Origin: Elusimicrobiota bacterium
GTDB lineage: Bacteria; Elusimicrobiota; Elusimicrobia; UBA1565; UBA9628
DNA: 64,000 bases
Reading direction: 5' to 3'
Assembly (NCBI GenBank): GCA_028868375.1
Contig: JAGWUP010000004.1
Span: forward strand, 1-64,000
Part shown: in pieces, positions 1-8,323 of the stretch
Layout: every line of letters begins with the position of its first letter
Numbering within the stretch: position 1 is the stretch's first letter
Notes under the pieces: generated by a model
Told to the model about the DNA's origin: nothing
The model's database searches: none
What the model saw: only the letters and a program-made list of their open reading frames with translations
Position numbers and translations under genes: made by a program

Positions 1-19
1 GAAGTCTTGATTAGGGAGG

Positions 20-118
20 GGCAGCGCCATTTCGCCCCCTGGCTTCGTTGCTCGTCGCTTGCATAGCTTAGGCTATGCGCGCTCCTCGCGCCTCGCCAGG
101 CGCCAAACTGGCGCTGCC
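20..118 (+). repeat. stem-loop repeat module, single copy 1
   Basis: An imperfect hairpin of about 100 nt fills the gap after pseI. The base arms 20-29 and 109-118 are a perfect 10-bp inverted repeat, and 38-43 pairs with 95-100. The apex is GCATAGC (61-67), loop TTAG, GCTATGC (72-78). The unpaired flanks (TTCGTTGCTCGTCGCTT and GCGCTCCTCGCGCCTCG) recur in four other copies near 61.0-61.9 kb, where the stem bases differ but remain complementary. It may end the pseI transcript, but no U-run is seen. The rest of 1-147 holds nothing else I recognise. Confidence 0.7.
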
Positions 119-147
119 AAATGCAAAGGGATTTATGATTCACTGCG

Positions 148-1200
148 CTAGCCACGGACGTCCGAGAGGGAGAGCAGGGTGTGCGGCTTGAGGGCGCGGC
201 GCGCCCTGCGCTTGAGCAGCCAGGGCCAGCGCTCCGGCGGCAGGTCTGTCTCCGGCCTGCCGCCGCGCCGCAGCACGGCGACGGTGGCTCTCGTCAGGCG
301 CTCTCCCGCGGCCACCGGCGCGATCGTGAAGATGCCGCGCCGGTACTCGCGCAGGTCGGCCTCGACCGGGTGCGGCCGCTTGCGCCCGCTGCCGAGCATG
401 GCCTCCGTCCTTCGGACGGCGCGCACCATCCCGCGCAGCTCGCCCGGCTCCAGGGCGTAGGAGTGGTCCGGACCCTTGAGCCTCCGGGAGAGAGTGAAGT
501 GCTTCTCGATGAGATTGGCCCCCAGCGCCGCCGCCGCGACCGGGGCCAGGACGGGATCCGTGCTGTGGTCGGAGAGGCCCACCGGGACTCCGTAGCGGCG
601 CTTCATTTCCGGGATGGCGCGCAGGTTCAGGGAGTCGTCCGGGGCCGGATATTTCGCCGTGCACTGGAAGAGGGCCACGCCGCCGCGCAGTCGGGAAAGG
701 ACGCGGTCGATCTCCGCCTGGTCGGCCCCGCCGGTGGAGAGGAGAAGCGGCTTGCCGGTGCGCAGGACGTGGCGCAGGAGCGGGGCATGCGTCAGTTCGT
801 AGGAGGCGATCTTCCAGGCCGGGACGAAGGGCTCCAGCCGGTCCGCGCACTCCTCGTCGAACGGGGTGGCCAAGAAAAGGATGCGGCGCCGGCGGCAGCG
901 GGCGGCGAGCTTAGGAATCCAGGAAAAGGGCATTTCCATCTCGGAGATGACCTGGTAGATCGGCTTGTCGACTCCGAGCGTCTTAAGGTAGCGCGGCCGG
1001 ACGTCGAGATTCGGATACAGGGTCCTCGCCCGGAAGACCTGGAACTTGACCGCGTCCGCGCCGGCCTCTGCCGCCGCGTCGACGAGCTTGAGGGCGCGCG
1101 GCAGGCTGCCGTCGTGGTTGGAGCCGGCCTCGGCGATGATGAAGCACGGCTGTCCGTCGGCGACGCGGCGCCCGGCGATGGAGATAGCCTTGGGCTTCAT
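148..1200 (-). CDS. pseI: nonulosonic acid synthase (PseI/NeuB family)
   Basis: Condenses a 6-deoxy-hexosamine (or hexosamine) with phosphoenolpyruvate to make a nine-carbon sialic-acid-like sugar such as pseudaminic acid. The 350-residue length is normal for the family. The N-terminal TIM barrel shows IIAEAGSNHDGS (about residues 21-32) and GADAVKFQ (47-54), both typical of NeuB/PseI. The last 60 or so residues form the antifreeze-like SAF domain. The ATG at 1198-1200 overlaps the pseG stop as ATGA, which fixes the start although the frame stays open upstream. It is last in the operon B12-radical SAM/pseB/pseG/pseI. The choice of PseI over NeuB or LegI rests on the pseB and pseG neighbours. 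Confidence 0.85.
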   Translation of the reverse strand: MKPKAISIAGRRVADGQPCFIIAEAGSNHDGSLPRALKLVDAAAEAGADAVKFQVFRARTLYPNLDVRPRYLKTLGVDKPIYQVISEMEMPFSWIPKLAARCRRRRILFLATPFDEECADRLEPFVPAWKIASYELTHAPLLRHVLRTGKPLLLSTGGADQAEIDRVLSRLRGGVALFQCTAKYPAPDDSLNLRAIPEMKRRYGVPVGLSDHSTDPVLAPVAAAALGANLIEKHFTLSRRLKGPDHSYALEPGELRGMVRAVRRTEAMLGSGRKRPHPVEADLREYRRGIFTIAPVAAGERLTRATVAVLRRGGRPETDLPPERWPWLLKRRARRALKPHTLLSLSDVRG

Positions 1201-2075
1201 GCCGCCTCCCCCAGCAGCAGGCGCGCCACGCGCAGGGCTCCGCTTCCGTCGATCAAGGACGGGCCCCTGCCGGCCAGGGCGCGCCGAAGCGCCGCGTCCC
1301 GGTCCAGCCGGCGCAGCAAGGCGCCCAAGCGCGGGCCCGGGACTCCCGCGTTGACGGCCGCTCCCGCCTCCGCGGCGGCGGACAGGTTTGCGCGCTGATT
1401 GGGCGCCAGCTCCAGCGCCACGGTCGGCGCCCCGGTCAAGAGCGCCTCGTAGAGGGTTTGTCCGCCCGCGCAGACGCAAAGCTCGCAGCGCTCCAAGAGC
1501 GGACGCAGGCAGGGGACGTCCGTCGCCGTCTCCAGGCGCGCCTTGGGCAGGGCGCGCGCGACGATGTCCCGCACCCGTGCCAGCAGGGCCGGCTGCGGAT
1601 TGCCCCCCAGCGTCAAGAGGACTCGGCGCACTCGCGGCGGGCAATGGCGCGGCCTGGGCGGGGTCCAGTATTCCCGGCGCAGGGGCAGGAATTTTGGCCC
1701 CAACAGCAGGCCGGCGCTTGCCGGCGCCCGGAAGGCGATGGAGCGGGCGTAGAGATGGCCGTTGAGAATCCAATCGCAGGGCGCCGTGAAGCGCCCGGAG
1801 TCGTCGACGGCCAGAAAGGCGCGCGCGCGGGCGCGCAGGCGGAGCAGGTCGGATTTCGAGAAGCGGTAGGAGTCGGCGATCAGGACGTCCCAGCGGCCGG
1901 CGAAGGCGGCGGTCCGGCCGCCGCGCGCCTTAAGCCAGCCGCGCGCCTTCGGCGGAACGTCGAGCAAGACCGGGCGCTGGCCCAGCGCCTCGAAGGCCTG
2001 CGCCAAGGCCAGGCAGCGGCCGAGGTGCCCGCAGCCGGCGGAGCCGCCGGCGTCAGCCTTGAGGCCGATGCGCAC
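1197..2075 (-). CDS. pseG: UDP-2,4-diacetamido-2,4,6-trideoxy-altropyranose hydrolase (PseG family)
   Basis: Predicted to remove UDP from the PseH product and supply free sugar to PseI. The protein has 292 residues with a GT-B-like fold. The N-terminal loop GCGHLGRCLALA places His17 where the catalytic His of Campylobacter PseG lies (family knowledge). TLGGNPQ begins the second Rossmann half, and AGGQTLYEAL is the UDP-binding segment near the C-terminus. The gene starts 3 nt after pseB and ends in an ATGA overlap with pseI, so translation is probably coupled. No acetyltransferase domain (PseH) is fused to it, although some homologues carry one. Confidence 0.8.
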   Translation of the reverse strand: MRIGLKADAGGSAGCGHLGRCLALAQAFEALGQRPVLLDVPPKARGWLKARGGRTAAFAGRWDVLIADSYRFSKSDLLRLRARARAFLAVDDSGRFTAPCDWILNGHLYARSIAFRAPASAGLLLGPKFLPLRREYWTPPRPRHCPPRVRRVLLTLGGNPQPALLARVRDIVARALPKARLETATDVPCLRPLLERCELCVCAGGQTLYEALLTGAPTVALELAPNQRANLSAAAEAGAAVNAGVPGPRLGALLRRLDRDAALRRALAGRGPSLIDGSGALRVARLLLGEAA

Positions 2076-2078
2076 CGC

Positions 2079-3131
2079 TCACGCCTCTGTCCGGGGCGAG
2101 CTTCCGTCCAGGCCGGCCACCATCGCCTGGAGCTCCGCGGGGCGCATCCACCAGTCGTTGGAGTCGCTGGCGTAGCGCAGGTTCGACGGCGCGGCGGGCT
2201 TGCCGCTCCAGGGGTTCTTGCCGTTCCAGAAGGAGAAGTTGGGCCGCACGACGTATAGGGAGCCCAGGTCGACGGCGCGCGCGGCCTCGTCCTCGGCGAG
2301 GAGCACCTCGTGCAGCTTCTCGCCGGGGCGGATGCCGACGATCTTGACCTTGCACTCCGGGGCGAGGGCCTTGCGCAGGTCGGTCATGCGCATGCTCGGC
2401 AGCTTGGGAACGAAGGTCTCGCCGCCCTTCATGAGCTGCAGGGCCTGCAGCACCAGCCAGATGCCTTGCTCCAGGGTCAGCCAGAAGCGGGTCATGCGCT
2501 CGTCCGTCAGCGGCAGCACGCCCTCCTTGCGGCGCTTCAAAAACAGCGGGATCACGCTGCCGCGGCTGCCGATGACGTTGCCGTAGCGCGCCACCGCGAA
2601 ATGGGTGCGGGTGGCGGCCGCGTAGGAGTTGCCCGCGACGAAGAGCTTCTCGGCGCAGAGCTTGGTGGCGCCGTAGAGGTTGATCGGGTTGACCGCCTTG
2701 TCGGTGGAGAGGGCGACGACCCGCTCGACCTTCTGGTCGATGGCCGCGTTGATGACGTTCTCGGCGCCCATGACGTTGGTCAGGATGGCCTCGAAGGGGT
2801 TGTACTCCAGGGTGGGGACCTGCTTGAGGGCGGCGGCGTGGACGACGTAGTCGATCCCGTGGAAGGCGCGCTGCAGGCGTTGGGCGTCTCGCACGTCCCC
2901 GATGAAGAAGCGCAGGCGCGGGTCGCGCAGCCGCGCGGCCATCTCGGATTGCTTGAGCTCGTCGCGGCTGAAGACCACCAGCTTCTTGACTTGGGAATGC
3001 GCCAGGAGCAGCTCGACGAAGCGCTTCCCGAAGGAGCCGGTGCCCCCGGTGACCAGGACGGACTTGCCGGCGAGGAAGGCGACGTGCTCTCGGTTCAGGG
3101 AAAGCGGAATGGCGGAGCGGTTTCGTTTCAT
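2079..3131 (-). CDS. pseB: UDP-N-acetylglucosamine 4,6-dehydratase (inverting)
   Basis: First step of pseudaminic-acid synthesis: UDP-GlcNAc to a 4-keto-6-deoxy-L-altro sugar. This is a short-chain dehydrogenase/reductase of 350 residues. The NAD(P)-binding motif VTGGTGSFG lies at about 27-35. The FlaA1/PseB signature STDKAVNPINLYGATKL carries the Asp-Lys pair and the Tyr-x-x-x-Lys set that separate inverting dehydratases from relatives. It follows the B12-radical SAM gene by 3 nt and precedes pseG by 3 nt. The UDP-GlcNAc precursor could come from the glmS, glmM and glmU products encoded later in the window. Confidence 0.88.
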   Translation of the reverse strand: MKRNRSAIPLSLNREHVAFLAGKSVLVTGGTGSFGKRFVELLLAHSQVKKLVVFSRDELKQSEMAARLRDPRLRFFIGDVRDAQRLQRAFHGIDYVVHAAALKQVPTLEYNPFEAILTNVMGAENVINAAIDQKVERVVALSTDKAVNPINLYGATKLCAEKLFVAGNSYAAATRTHFAVARYGNVIGSRGSVIPLFLKRRKEGVLPLTDERMTRFWLTLEQGIWLVLQALQLMKGGETFVPKLPSMRMTDLRKALAPECKVKIVGIRPGEKLHEVLLAEDEAARAVDLGSLYVVRPNFSFWNGKNPWSGKPAAPSNLRYASDSNDWWMRPAELQAMVAGLDGSSPRTEA

Positions 3132-3134
3132 GAT

Positions 3135-4703
3135 TTATCCGGCGGCCGGCGCGCCCTGCTGATTGACGACGTCGACCAAGCCGATGTCCTCCTCTTTCGC
3201 GTAGCCGCCGTAGTTCATGTGCTTGGCCAGGCACTCGTCGCGCAGCGCCTTCCAGAGCCGCTGGCCCTCCGGCGTGAGGGCCTCGGCCCGCTCGATCTCC
3301 GGCCAGCGCGACTTCGGCATCTTCACGTAGAGCACGAAGCAGCGCCGGATGCCCTCGATCTGCTCCGGCGGGAACTGCGGCATGTTGAGCAGCGTCGGCT
3401 TGGTGATCGAGCGCACGATGTAGTCGGGGTGGATGAGGCCCAGCGACTCCGCCAAGTCGCGCAGGGGGGTGCCCTTGAACGGCGTGAAGGAGTAGGCGTT
3501 GATGCCGTCCGACTGGACCAAGCGGTTGAGCTCGATGGTGTCGAAGACGAGGCCGCGGGTCTCGTTCGGAAAGCCCATGATGTTGTTGACGGAGAAGGGG
3601 ATGTCCAGCCGCGCGGGGATTTTCAGGCGCTCGACGATGCGGGCGTTGGGGACCTTGCGCAGGAGGTATTTTTCGCGGAAGGCCTCGTTTCCGTGCTCCA
3701 GGCCGAAGGAGACGCGCAGCAGGCCCACCTCCTTGAGGCGCTTGAACTTTTCCTCGGTGATCGTCTCCGGGCGCGTCTGGATCCAAAAGGGGAGCTTGAA
3801 CTCCGAGTACATGTCGCAGAAGCGCTCGAAGTCCTCGTCGCGGTAGGAGAGGAAGGTGTCGGCCCAGAAGTAGATCGAGTCCGCCTTGTACTTGCCGACC
3901 AAGTGGCGCAGTTCGGCGCGGACCTTGTCCAGGCTCTTCATCCGGAAGTACTTCTTGTCCTCCGCTTTATAGGCCTGCATCTGCGAGGGCGAGTTGCAGT
4001 AGGCGCAGGTGTAGGGGCAGCCGCGGAAGGTCTCGACCGGGAACATGCGCCAGAGCTTGCCCTGCATCGGCCGGTAGAAGCGGCTCTCCTCGAAGTCGTC
4101 GTAGTCGGCCAGGGGCAGGCGGTCGGCGTCGACGGGGATGGGCAGGTCGCTGCGCACGAGGGAGCCGTCGCCGCGCAGCATCCAGAGCCCCGGGATTCCC
4201 GCCGGATCCATGCCCGCTTCCAGGCGCCGGCAAAGCTCCAGCAGGGATTCCTCGCCCTCTCCCTTGATGGCGTAGTCGATCAGGCCGCAGGACTTGCGCA
4301 GCGCCAGCTCGGGGGCGAAGGTGGCGAAGACGCCGCCCAGGACGACGCGGGGGCGGTCGGCGGGCAGGCCCTCCAGCAGATGCAGCCCGATCGGGTACAT
4401 GTCCTCGGTGGCCGAGACGGCGATCAAGTCCGGAGAGAACTCTCGAACCTTGGCGGCGAAGTCGAGCTGGGGCGAGGAGCTCTTGTCGTAGCGGCGCAGC
4501 AGGCTGTCGTCGAAGGGGCGCGCGTTGAGGTTCTCGGACTTGAGCTTGTCGCTGTCGAAGCCTCCCTCCAGCTGCGGATAGTTGGTCGTGTCGAAGAGGG
4601 CCGCGGCGTGCCCGCGCTGGCGCAGCAGGGAGGCGAAGAGCCCGATGGCGGGGGGCAGCATGTTCATGCCCATCATGTTCGGGTAGACCAGCAGGACGCG
4701 CAT
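3135..4703 (-). CDS. B12-binding-domain radical SAM protein
   Basis: A 522-residue protein with the usual layout of the family. A cobalamin-binding-like Rossmann domain covers about 1-150 (VLLVYPN at the start, [11 protein letters not shown] and IKGEGEES later). The radical SAM barrel has a CPYTCAYC cluster motif, with cysteines 229, 233 and 236 placing the 4Fe-4S cluster. About 100 residues follow as a C-terminal tail. Family members perform radical methylations and ring or carbon rearrangements; the substrate here is unknown. It is the first gene of the pse operon, with a 3-nt gap to pseB, so a nucleotide sugar or glycolipid is a reasonable guess. A leaderless-type promoter abuts its start. 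Confidence 0.85.
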   Translation of the reverse strand: MRVLLVYPNMMGMNMLPPAIGLFASLLRQRGHAAALFDTTNYPQLEGGFDSDKLKSENLNARPFDDSLLRRYDKSSSPQLDFAAKVREFSPDLIAVSATEDMYPIGLHLLEGLPADRPRVVLGGVFATFAPELALRKSCGLIDYAIKGEGEESLLELCRRLEAGMDPAGIPGLWMLRGDGSLVRSDLPIPVDADRLPLADYDDFEESRFYRPMQGKLWRMFPVETFRGCPYTCAYCNSPSQMQAYKAEDKKYFRMKSLDKVRAELRHLVGKYKADSIYFWADTFLSYRDEDFERFCDMYSEFKLPFWIQTRPETITEEKFKRLKEVGLLRVSFGLEHGNEAFREKYLLRKVPNARIVERLKIPARLDIPFSVNNIMGFPNETRGLVFDTIELNRLVQSDGINAYSFTPFKGTPLRDLAESLGLIHPDYIVRSITKPTLLNMPQFPPEQIEGIRRCFVLYVKMPKSRWPEIERAEALTPEGQRLWKALRDECLAKHMNYGGYAKEEDIGLVDVVNQQGAPAAG

Positions 4704-4709
4704 CGAGGG

Positions 4710-4718
4710 ATTTTATCA
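4710..4718 (-). promoter_or_regulatory. extended -10 promoter of the pse operon
   Basis: On the minus strand TGATAAAAT (4718-4710) is an extended -10 element. Its TAAAAT ends exactly 6 nt before the ATG at 4703, so the transcript would begin at or next to the start codon. No good -35 box is seen. On the plus strand the same 59-bp gap offers TATCAT (4748-4753), 9 nt before gmd, with a weak TCGTCA upstream, so this is probably a divergent promoter region. Confidence 0.5.
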
Positions 4719-4762
4719 AATCCTCGTCAGGAAGGGGCCAAATCGTATATCATGGATCGCGC

Positions 4763-5815
4763 ATGGCGGCCGAGAAAAAGAGGGCGCTGGTGACCGGGAT
4801 CACGGGCCAGGACGGCTCCTACCTGGCCGAGCTGCTGCTGGACAAGGGCTACGAGGTCTACGGCGTCATCCGCCGCTCCAGCAGCTTCAACACCGGCCGC
4901 ATCGACCATCTCTATAAGGATCCGCATCTCTCGGGCGTGCGGCTGTTCTTGGAGTTCGGCGACCTTTCCGACAGCAGCAACATCAGCCGCCTGCTCGAGC
5001 GCATCAAGCCGGACGAGATCTATCATCTCGGCGCCCAGAGCCACGTCCGGGTCAGCTTCGACCTGCCCGAGTACACCGGGGACGTCACCGGCTTGGGCAC
5101 GCTGCGCCTGCTCGACGCCATCCGGGAGACCGGCATCCGGACCAAGTTCTACCAGGCTTCCTCCAGCGAGATGTTCGGCAAGGCCCTGGAGCTGCCGATC
5201 AAGGAGACGACGCCGTTTTATCCGCGCTCGCCCTACGGGGTCGCCAAGGTCTACGCCTACTGGATCACGAAGAACTACCGGGAGAGCTACGGGATGTTCG
5301 CCGTCAACGGCATCCTGTTCAATCACGAAAGCGAGCGCCGCGGCGAGACCTTCGTCACGCGCAAGATCACCCATGGGCTGGCCCGCATCAAGCTCGGGCG
5401 CCAGGAGCGCCTCTACCTGGGCAATCTCGACGCCCGCCGCGATTGGGGCTACGCGAAGGACTTCGTCGAGGCGATGTGGCTGATGCTGCGGCAAAAGCGG
5501 CCGGAGGACTTCATCATCGCCACCGGCGAGACGCATTCGGTGCGCGAGTTCGTCGAGGAGACGGCCGACTTTCTCGGCTTCAAGCTGGCCTGGAAGGGCA
5601 AGGGCTTGCGGGAAAAGGGGGTCGACCGCAGGACGGGAAAGACCCTCATCGAGCTGGACCCGATCTATTTGCGCCCGGCAGAGGTCGACGTCCTGTTGGG
5701 CGACAGCTCCAAGGCGCGTCGGCAGCTCGGCTGGCGCCCCAAGGTGACGTTCAAGGAGCTGGTGCGGCGGATGGCGCAGGCCGACCTGGACAAGGAAAGC
5801 GCCAGGCCGGCCTAG
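4763..5815 (+). CDS. gmd: GDP-mannose 4,6-dehydratase
   Basis: Converts GDP-D-mannose to GDP-4-keto-6-deoxy-D-mannose, the branch point to GDP-fucose, rhamnose, perosamine and related sugars. The 350-residue protein keeps the family hallmarks: [10 protein letters not shown] (residues 12-21) for NADP, SSSEMFG with the dehydratase Glu136, Tyr158 and Lys162 of the SDR pair, LFNHES, and the C-terminal RPAEVD. The ATG at 4763 is preferred; the ATG at 4752 is out of frame. It opens a plus-strand operon of seven genes, most with stop/start overlaps. A second gmd-like gene in the same operon lacks the key Glu. Confidence 0.93.
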   Translation: MAAEKKRALVTGITGQDGSYLAELLLDKGYEVYGVIRRSSSFNTGRIDHLYKDPHLSGVRLFLEFGDLSDSSNISRLLERIKPDEIYHLGAQSHVRVSFDLPEYTGDVTGLGTLRLLDAIRETGIRTKFYQASSSEMFGKALELPIKETTPFYPRSPYGVAKVYAYWITKNYRESYGMFAVNGILFNHESERRGETFVTRKITHGLARIKLGRQERLYLGNLDARRDWGYAKDFVEAMWLMLRQKRPEDFIIATGETHSVREFVEETADFLGFKLAWKGKGLREKGVDRRTGKTLIELDPIYLRPAEVDVLLGDSSKARRQLGWRPKVTFKELVRRMAQADLDKESARPA

Positions 5816-5817
5816 GC

Positions 5818-6297
5818 GTGGCGCAGGCGAGGCGGATCGCCGAGAAGGCCTACCGGGAAATCTGCCGGCGCGTTCCCATCGCCTGCGTCGACGTCGTCGT
5901 GGCCTGCCGAGGCTCCTTCTTGCTCGGACTGCGCGCGCAGTCGCCGGCGCGCGGCCGCTGGTTTCTGCCCGGGGGGCGGATCCTCAAGGGCGAGCGGCTG
6001 GCTTGGGCCGCCAGCCGCAAGCTCGCCGACGAGCTGGGCCTGCGCGCGGCCCCCTCCCGTTTTCGGTTCCTCGCGGTCGACGAGACGATGTTCCAAGGCC
6101 CCTCGCAGGGCGGCTCCAAGCATACGATCAACGTCGTCTTCGCCCTGCGCCTGGCGCGCCGCCCCCGCCTGCGCCTCGATCTCCGGCAAAATTCCCGGGC
6201 CCGCTGGTTTTCGGCCGTCGAGCCAGGCTGGCATCCCTACGTCCGCCGGGCCTTGGCCGCCGCGGGCTTCAAGGCCCGACGGAAGCGGGCGAAATAA
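5818..6297 (+). CDS. GDP-mannose mannosyl hydrolase-like Nudix protein
   Basis: A 159-residue Nudix protein. The variant box WFLPGGRILKGERL followed by KLADELGL matches the Gmm/NudD type, which hydrolyses GDP-mannose by a changed mechanism, rather than the canonical Nudix box with paired glutamates. The start is the GTG at 5818, 2 nt after the gmd stop; the frame is open further upstream only as a shadow of gmd. Gmm genes commonly sit beside gmd and may control the GDP-mannose pool. The basic tail KARRKRAK is unremarkable. The substrate is inferred from family and context. Confidence 0.75.
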   Translation: MAQARRIAEKAYREICRRVPIACVDVVVACRGSFLLGLRAQSPARGRWFLPGGRILKGERLAWAASRKLADELGLRAAPSRFRFLAVDETMFQGPSQGGSKHTINVVFALRLARRPRLRLDLRQNSRARWFSAVEPGWHPYVRRALAAAGFKARRKRAK

Positions 6298-6317
6298 GCT
6301 AAAATCCTCCCAGCCCG

Positions 6318-7073
6318 ATGAGCCCCCGGCCTCTCTCCGTCTCCGTCGTGATGCCGTCCTACAACGAGAGGGGCAACATCGCCGAGGCCGTCGAGCGGAT
6401 CGGCGCCGCCCTCGGAGAGCGGCTGCTTGAGATCATCATCGTCGACGACGACAGCCCGGACGGGACGTGGAAGGTCGTCGAGGAGCTGGGCGATTCCCGG
6501 GTGCGGCTGATCCGCCGCGTCGGGGAGAGGGGCCTGGCCTCGGCCTTGGCGCGCGGGACCTCCGAGGCCAAGGGCGACGTCGTCGTGTGGCTGGATTGCG
6601 ACCTCGGCATTCCTCCGGAGATGATCCCGCGCCTGGTGGCGGCCCTGGACGATCACGACGTCGCCATCGGCTCGCGCTACGTCCCGGGCGGCAGCGACGG
6701 CCGGCCGCCCTTCCGGGCCTTCTTAAGCCGCCTGTTCAATCTCGGGGCGCGGCTGCTGCTGGGAGGCCAGGTCCGCGACTACACCTCCGGCTTCGCGGCG
6801 GTGCGCCGGCAAGCCCTGGTCCGCACCCCTCTTCTGCCGCACGGCTTCGGTGAGTATTTCATCGACTGGGCCTACCGCTGCATTCGCGCCGGCGACCGGA
6901 TCGTCGAGGTCCCCTATCCCTACGGATTGCGCAAGAGCGGGCTGTCGAAGACGGACTCGGACTGGCGGCAGTTCTGCAAGCTGGGCTGCCAATACTCGGT
7001 CCACCTGCTCTGGACTTGGCTGACCTACGGCTGCCGCCTGGCGCGCCGGCTCTTGGGAGGCCGGGCGGCATGA
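6318..7073 (+). CDS. family 2 glycosyltransferase, polyprenyl-phosphate mannosyltransferase (DPM1)-like
   Basis: Likely transfers a sugar from a GDP- or UDP-sugar to a lipid carrier. The 251 residues carry the GT-A features of DPM1: VVMPSYNERGNI at the N-terminus, IIIVDDDSPDGTW, then WLDCDLGIPPEM with the metal-binding DxD. GSRYVPGG and the GFGEYFIDWAYR block follow. There is no long C-terminal membrane region, only a weakly hydrophobic HLLWTWLTYG stretch. It starts 20 nt after the Nudix gene and overlaps the methyltransferase gene by ATGA. GDP-mannose is a plausible donor given the operon. Confidence 0.82.
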   Translation: MSPRPLSVSVVMPSYNERGNIAEAVERIGAALGERLLEIIIVDDDSPDGTWKVVEELGDSRVRLIRRVGERGLASALARGTSEAKGDVVVWLDCDLGIPPEMIPRLVAALDDHDVAIGSRYVPGGSDGRPPFRAFLSRLFNLGARLLLGGQVRDYTSGFAAVRRQALVRTPLLPHGFGEYFIDWAYRCIRAGDRIVEVPYPYGLRKSGLSKTDSDWRQFCKLGCQYSVHLLWTWLTYGCRLARRLLGGRAA

Positions 7074-8323
7074 CCGCGAAAGGGGCGATTCCGGAGACGA
7101 CGCGCAGGACGACCTGCCGCGTCTGCGGCTGCGGCGAGCTGACGGAGCTTTATTCGCTGGGCGAGCTCTGCGTCTCCGACTTCGTCGCTCCGGGCGAGGA
7201 GGGCCGCCGGGCCCCGCTGGAGCTGGTGATGTGCCCGCGCTGCTCACTGGTCCAACTGCGGCACACCGCTCCCCAGGAATTGCTCTACAGGCGTTTTTAC
7301 TGGTACCGCTCCGGCGTCACGGACACCATGCGCGCGGCCCTGGCCGAGCTGGCCTCCTCTCTTCAAGCCTGGCCCGGCCTCAAGGCGGGAGACGTCGCCT
7401 TGGACATCGGCTCCAACGACGGCACGCTCTTGCGCGGCTTCCGCGTCCCGGGCCTGGTCACCGTCGGCGTCGAGCCCGCCTCGAACCTCGCCGAGGAGGG
7501 GAGGAAGGGCCTGTCGCGCTTCATCGGCGAGTTCTGGTCCTTCAAGCCGTACTGGGACGCCGTCGGCCGAAAGGCCAAGGTCATCACCGCCATCGGGATG
7601 TTCTACGACATGGAGGACCCCAACCAGTTCGTCCGCGACGCGGCGCGGGCCCTGGCCGACGACGGCGTCTTCGTCGCCCAGCTCATGTGCCTTAAGAACA
7701 TGATCGACAGCGGCGACGTCGGCAACATCTGCCATGAGCATCTGGAGTTCTACTCCCTCTCCGCCCTGGACCACATGTTCTCCCGCAACGGCCTGGAGAT
7801 CGTGGACATAGAGCGCAACGAAGTCAACGGGGGCAGCTACCGGCTCTTCTGCCGGCTTAAGGGCTCTTCCTTGGCGCCGCGCCCGGGGGCGGCGGAGCGC
7901 GTGCGCCGGTTCCGGGCCCAGGAGGAGGCGTTGAGCCGTCCTGAGGTCCACCGGCAGTTCTTCCGGCGCATGGAGGAGAACAAGCGGCGCTGCGTCGACT
8001 TCATCAAGGCCGAGCGGGCCAAGGGCAAGCGCGTCTGGGTCTACGGGGCCTCGACCAAGGGCAACACGATCCTGCAGTATTTCGGCCTAGACAGCAGCCT
8101 CATCGAGGCGGCCTCCGAGCGCAGCCCGGAGAAATGGGGCAAGGAGACCGTCGGCACGCGCATCCCGATCGTCTCGGAGGAGGAAGCCCGGCGCGCCAAG
8201 CCGGACTATTTCCTGGTGCTGCCGTACGCGTTTTTCGACGAATTCTACCGGCGAGAAGCCGAATGGAGGCGCGGCGGCGGGAAATTCATCGTTCCCCTGC
8301 CGGAGTTCCGGGTGGTGGCATGA
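7070..8323 (+). CDS. sugar C-methyltransferase (class I SAM-dependent, zinc-binding)
   Basis: A 417-residue protein with the three-part layout of NDP-sugar C-methyltransferases such as TylCIII. An N-terminal zinc domain has cysteines in CRVCGCGEL and CPRCSLVQL. The central SAM-binding fold has ALDIGSNDGTLL, with the HEHLEFYS segment near the active site. The C-terminal domain has YGASTKGNTILQYFGL. Such enzymes methylate C-3 or C-5 of 4-keto-6-deoxy sugars, so the Gmd product is a plausible substrate (inference). The ATG at 7070 overlaps the glycosyltransferase stop, and the end overlaps the gmd paralogue by ATGA. Confidence 0.82.
   Translation: MTAKGAIPETTRRTTCRVCGCGELTELYSLGELCVSDFVAPGEEGRRAPLELVMCPRCSLVQLRHTAPQELLYRRFYWYRSGVTDTMRAALAELASSLQAWPGLKAGDVALDIGSNDGTLLRGFRVPGLVTVGVEPASNLAEEGRKGLSRFIGEFWSFKPYWDAVGRKAKVITAIGMFYDMEDPNQFVRDAARALADDGVFVAQLMCLKNMIDSGDVGNICHEHLEFYSLSALDHMFSRNGLEIVDIERNEVNGGSYRLFCRLKGSSLAPRPGAAERVRRFRAQEEALSRPEVHRQFFRRMEENKRRCVDFIKAERAKGKRVWVYGASTKGNTILQYFGLDSSLIEAASERSPEKWGKETVGTRIPIVSEEEARRAKPDYFLVLPYAFFDEFYRREAEWRRGGGKFIVPLPEFRVVA

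Noticed and set aside
148-1773. A longer 541-residue reading of the pseI frame
   Set aside because: The extra N-terminal part is an Arg/Pro/Ala-rich shadow of pseG. The ATG at 1200 overlapping the pseG stop gives the family length.
2310-4793. An 827-residue plus-strand open frame antisense to pseB and the radical SAM gene
   Set aside because: It is a GC-rich shadow frame with low-complexity composition, no recognisable motif, and it covers two well-supported genes.
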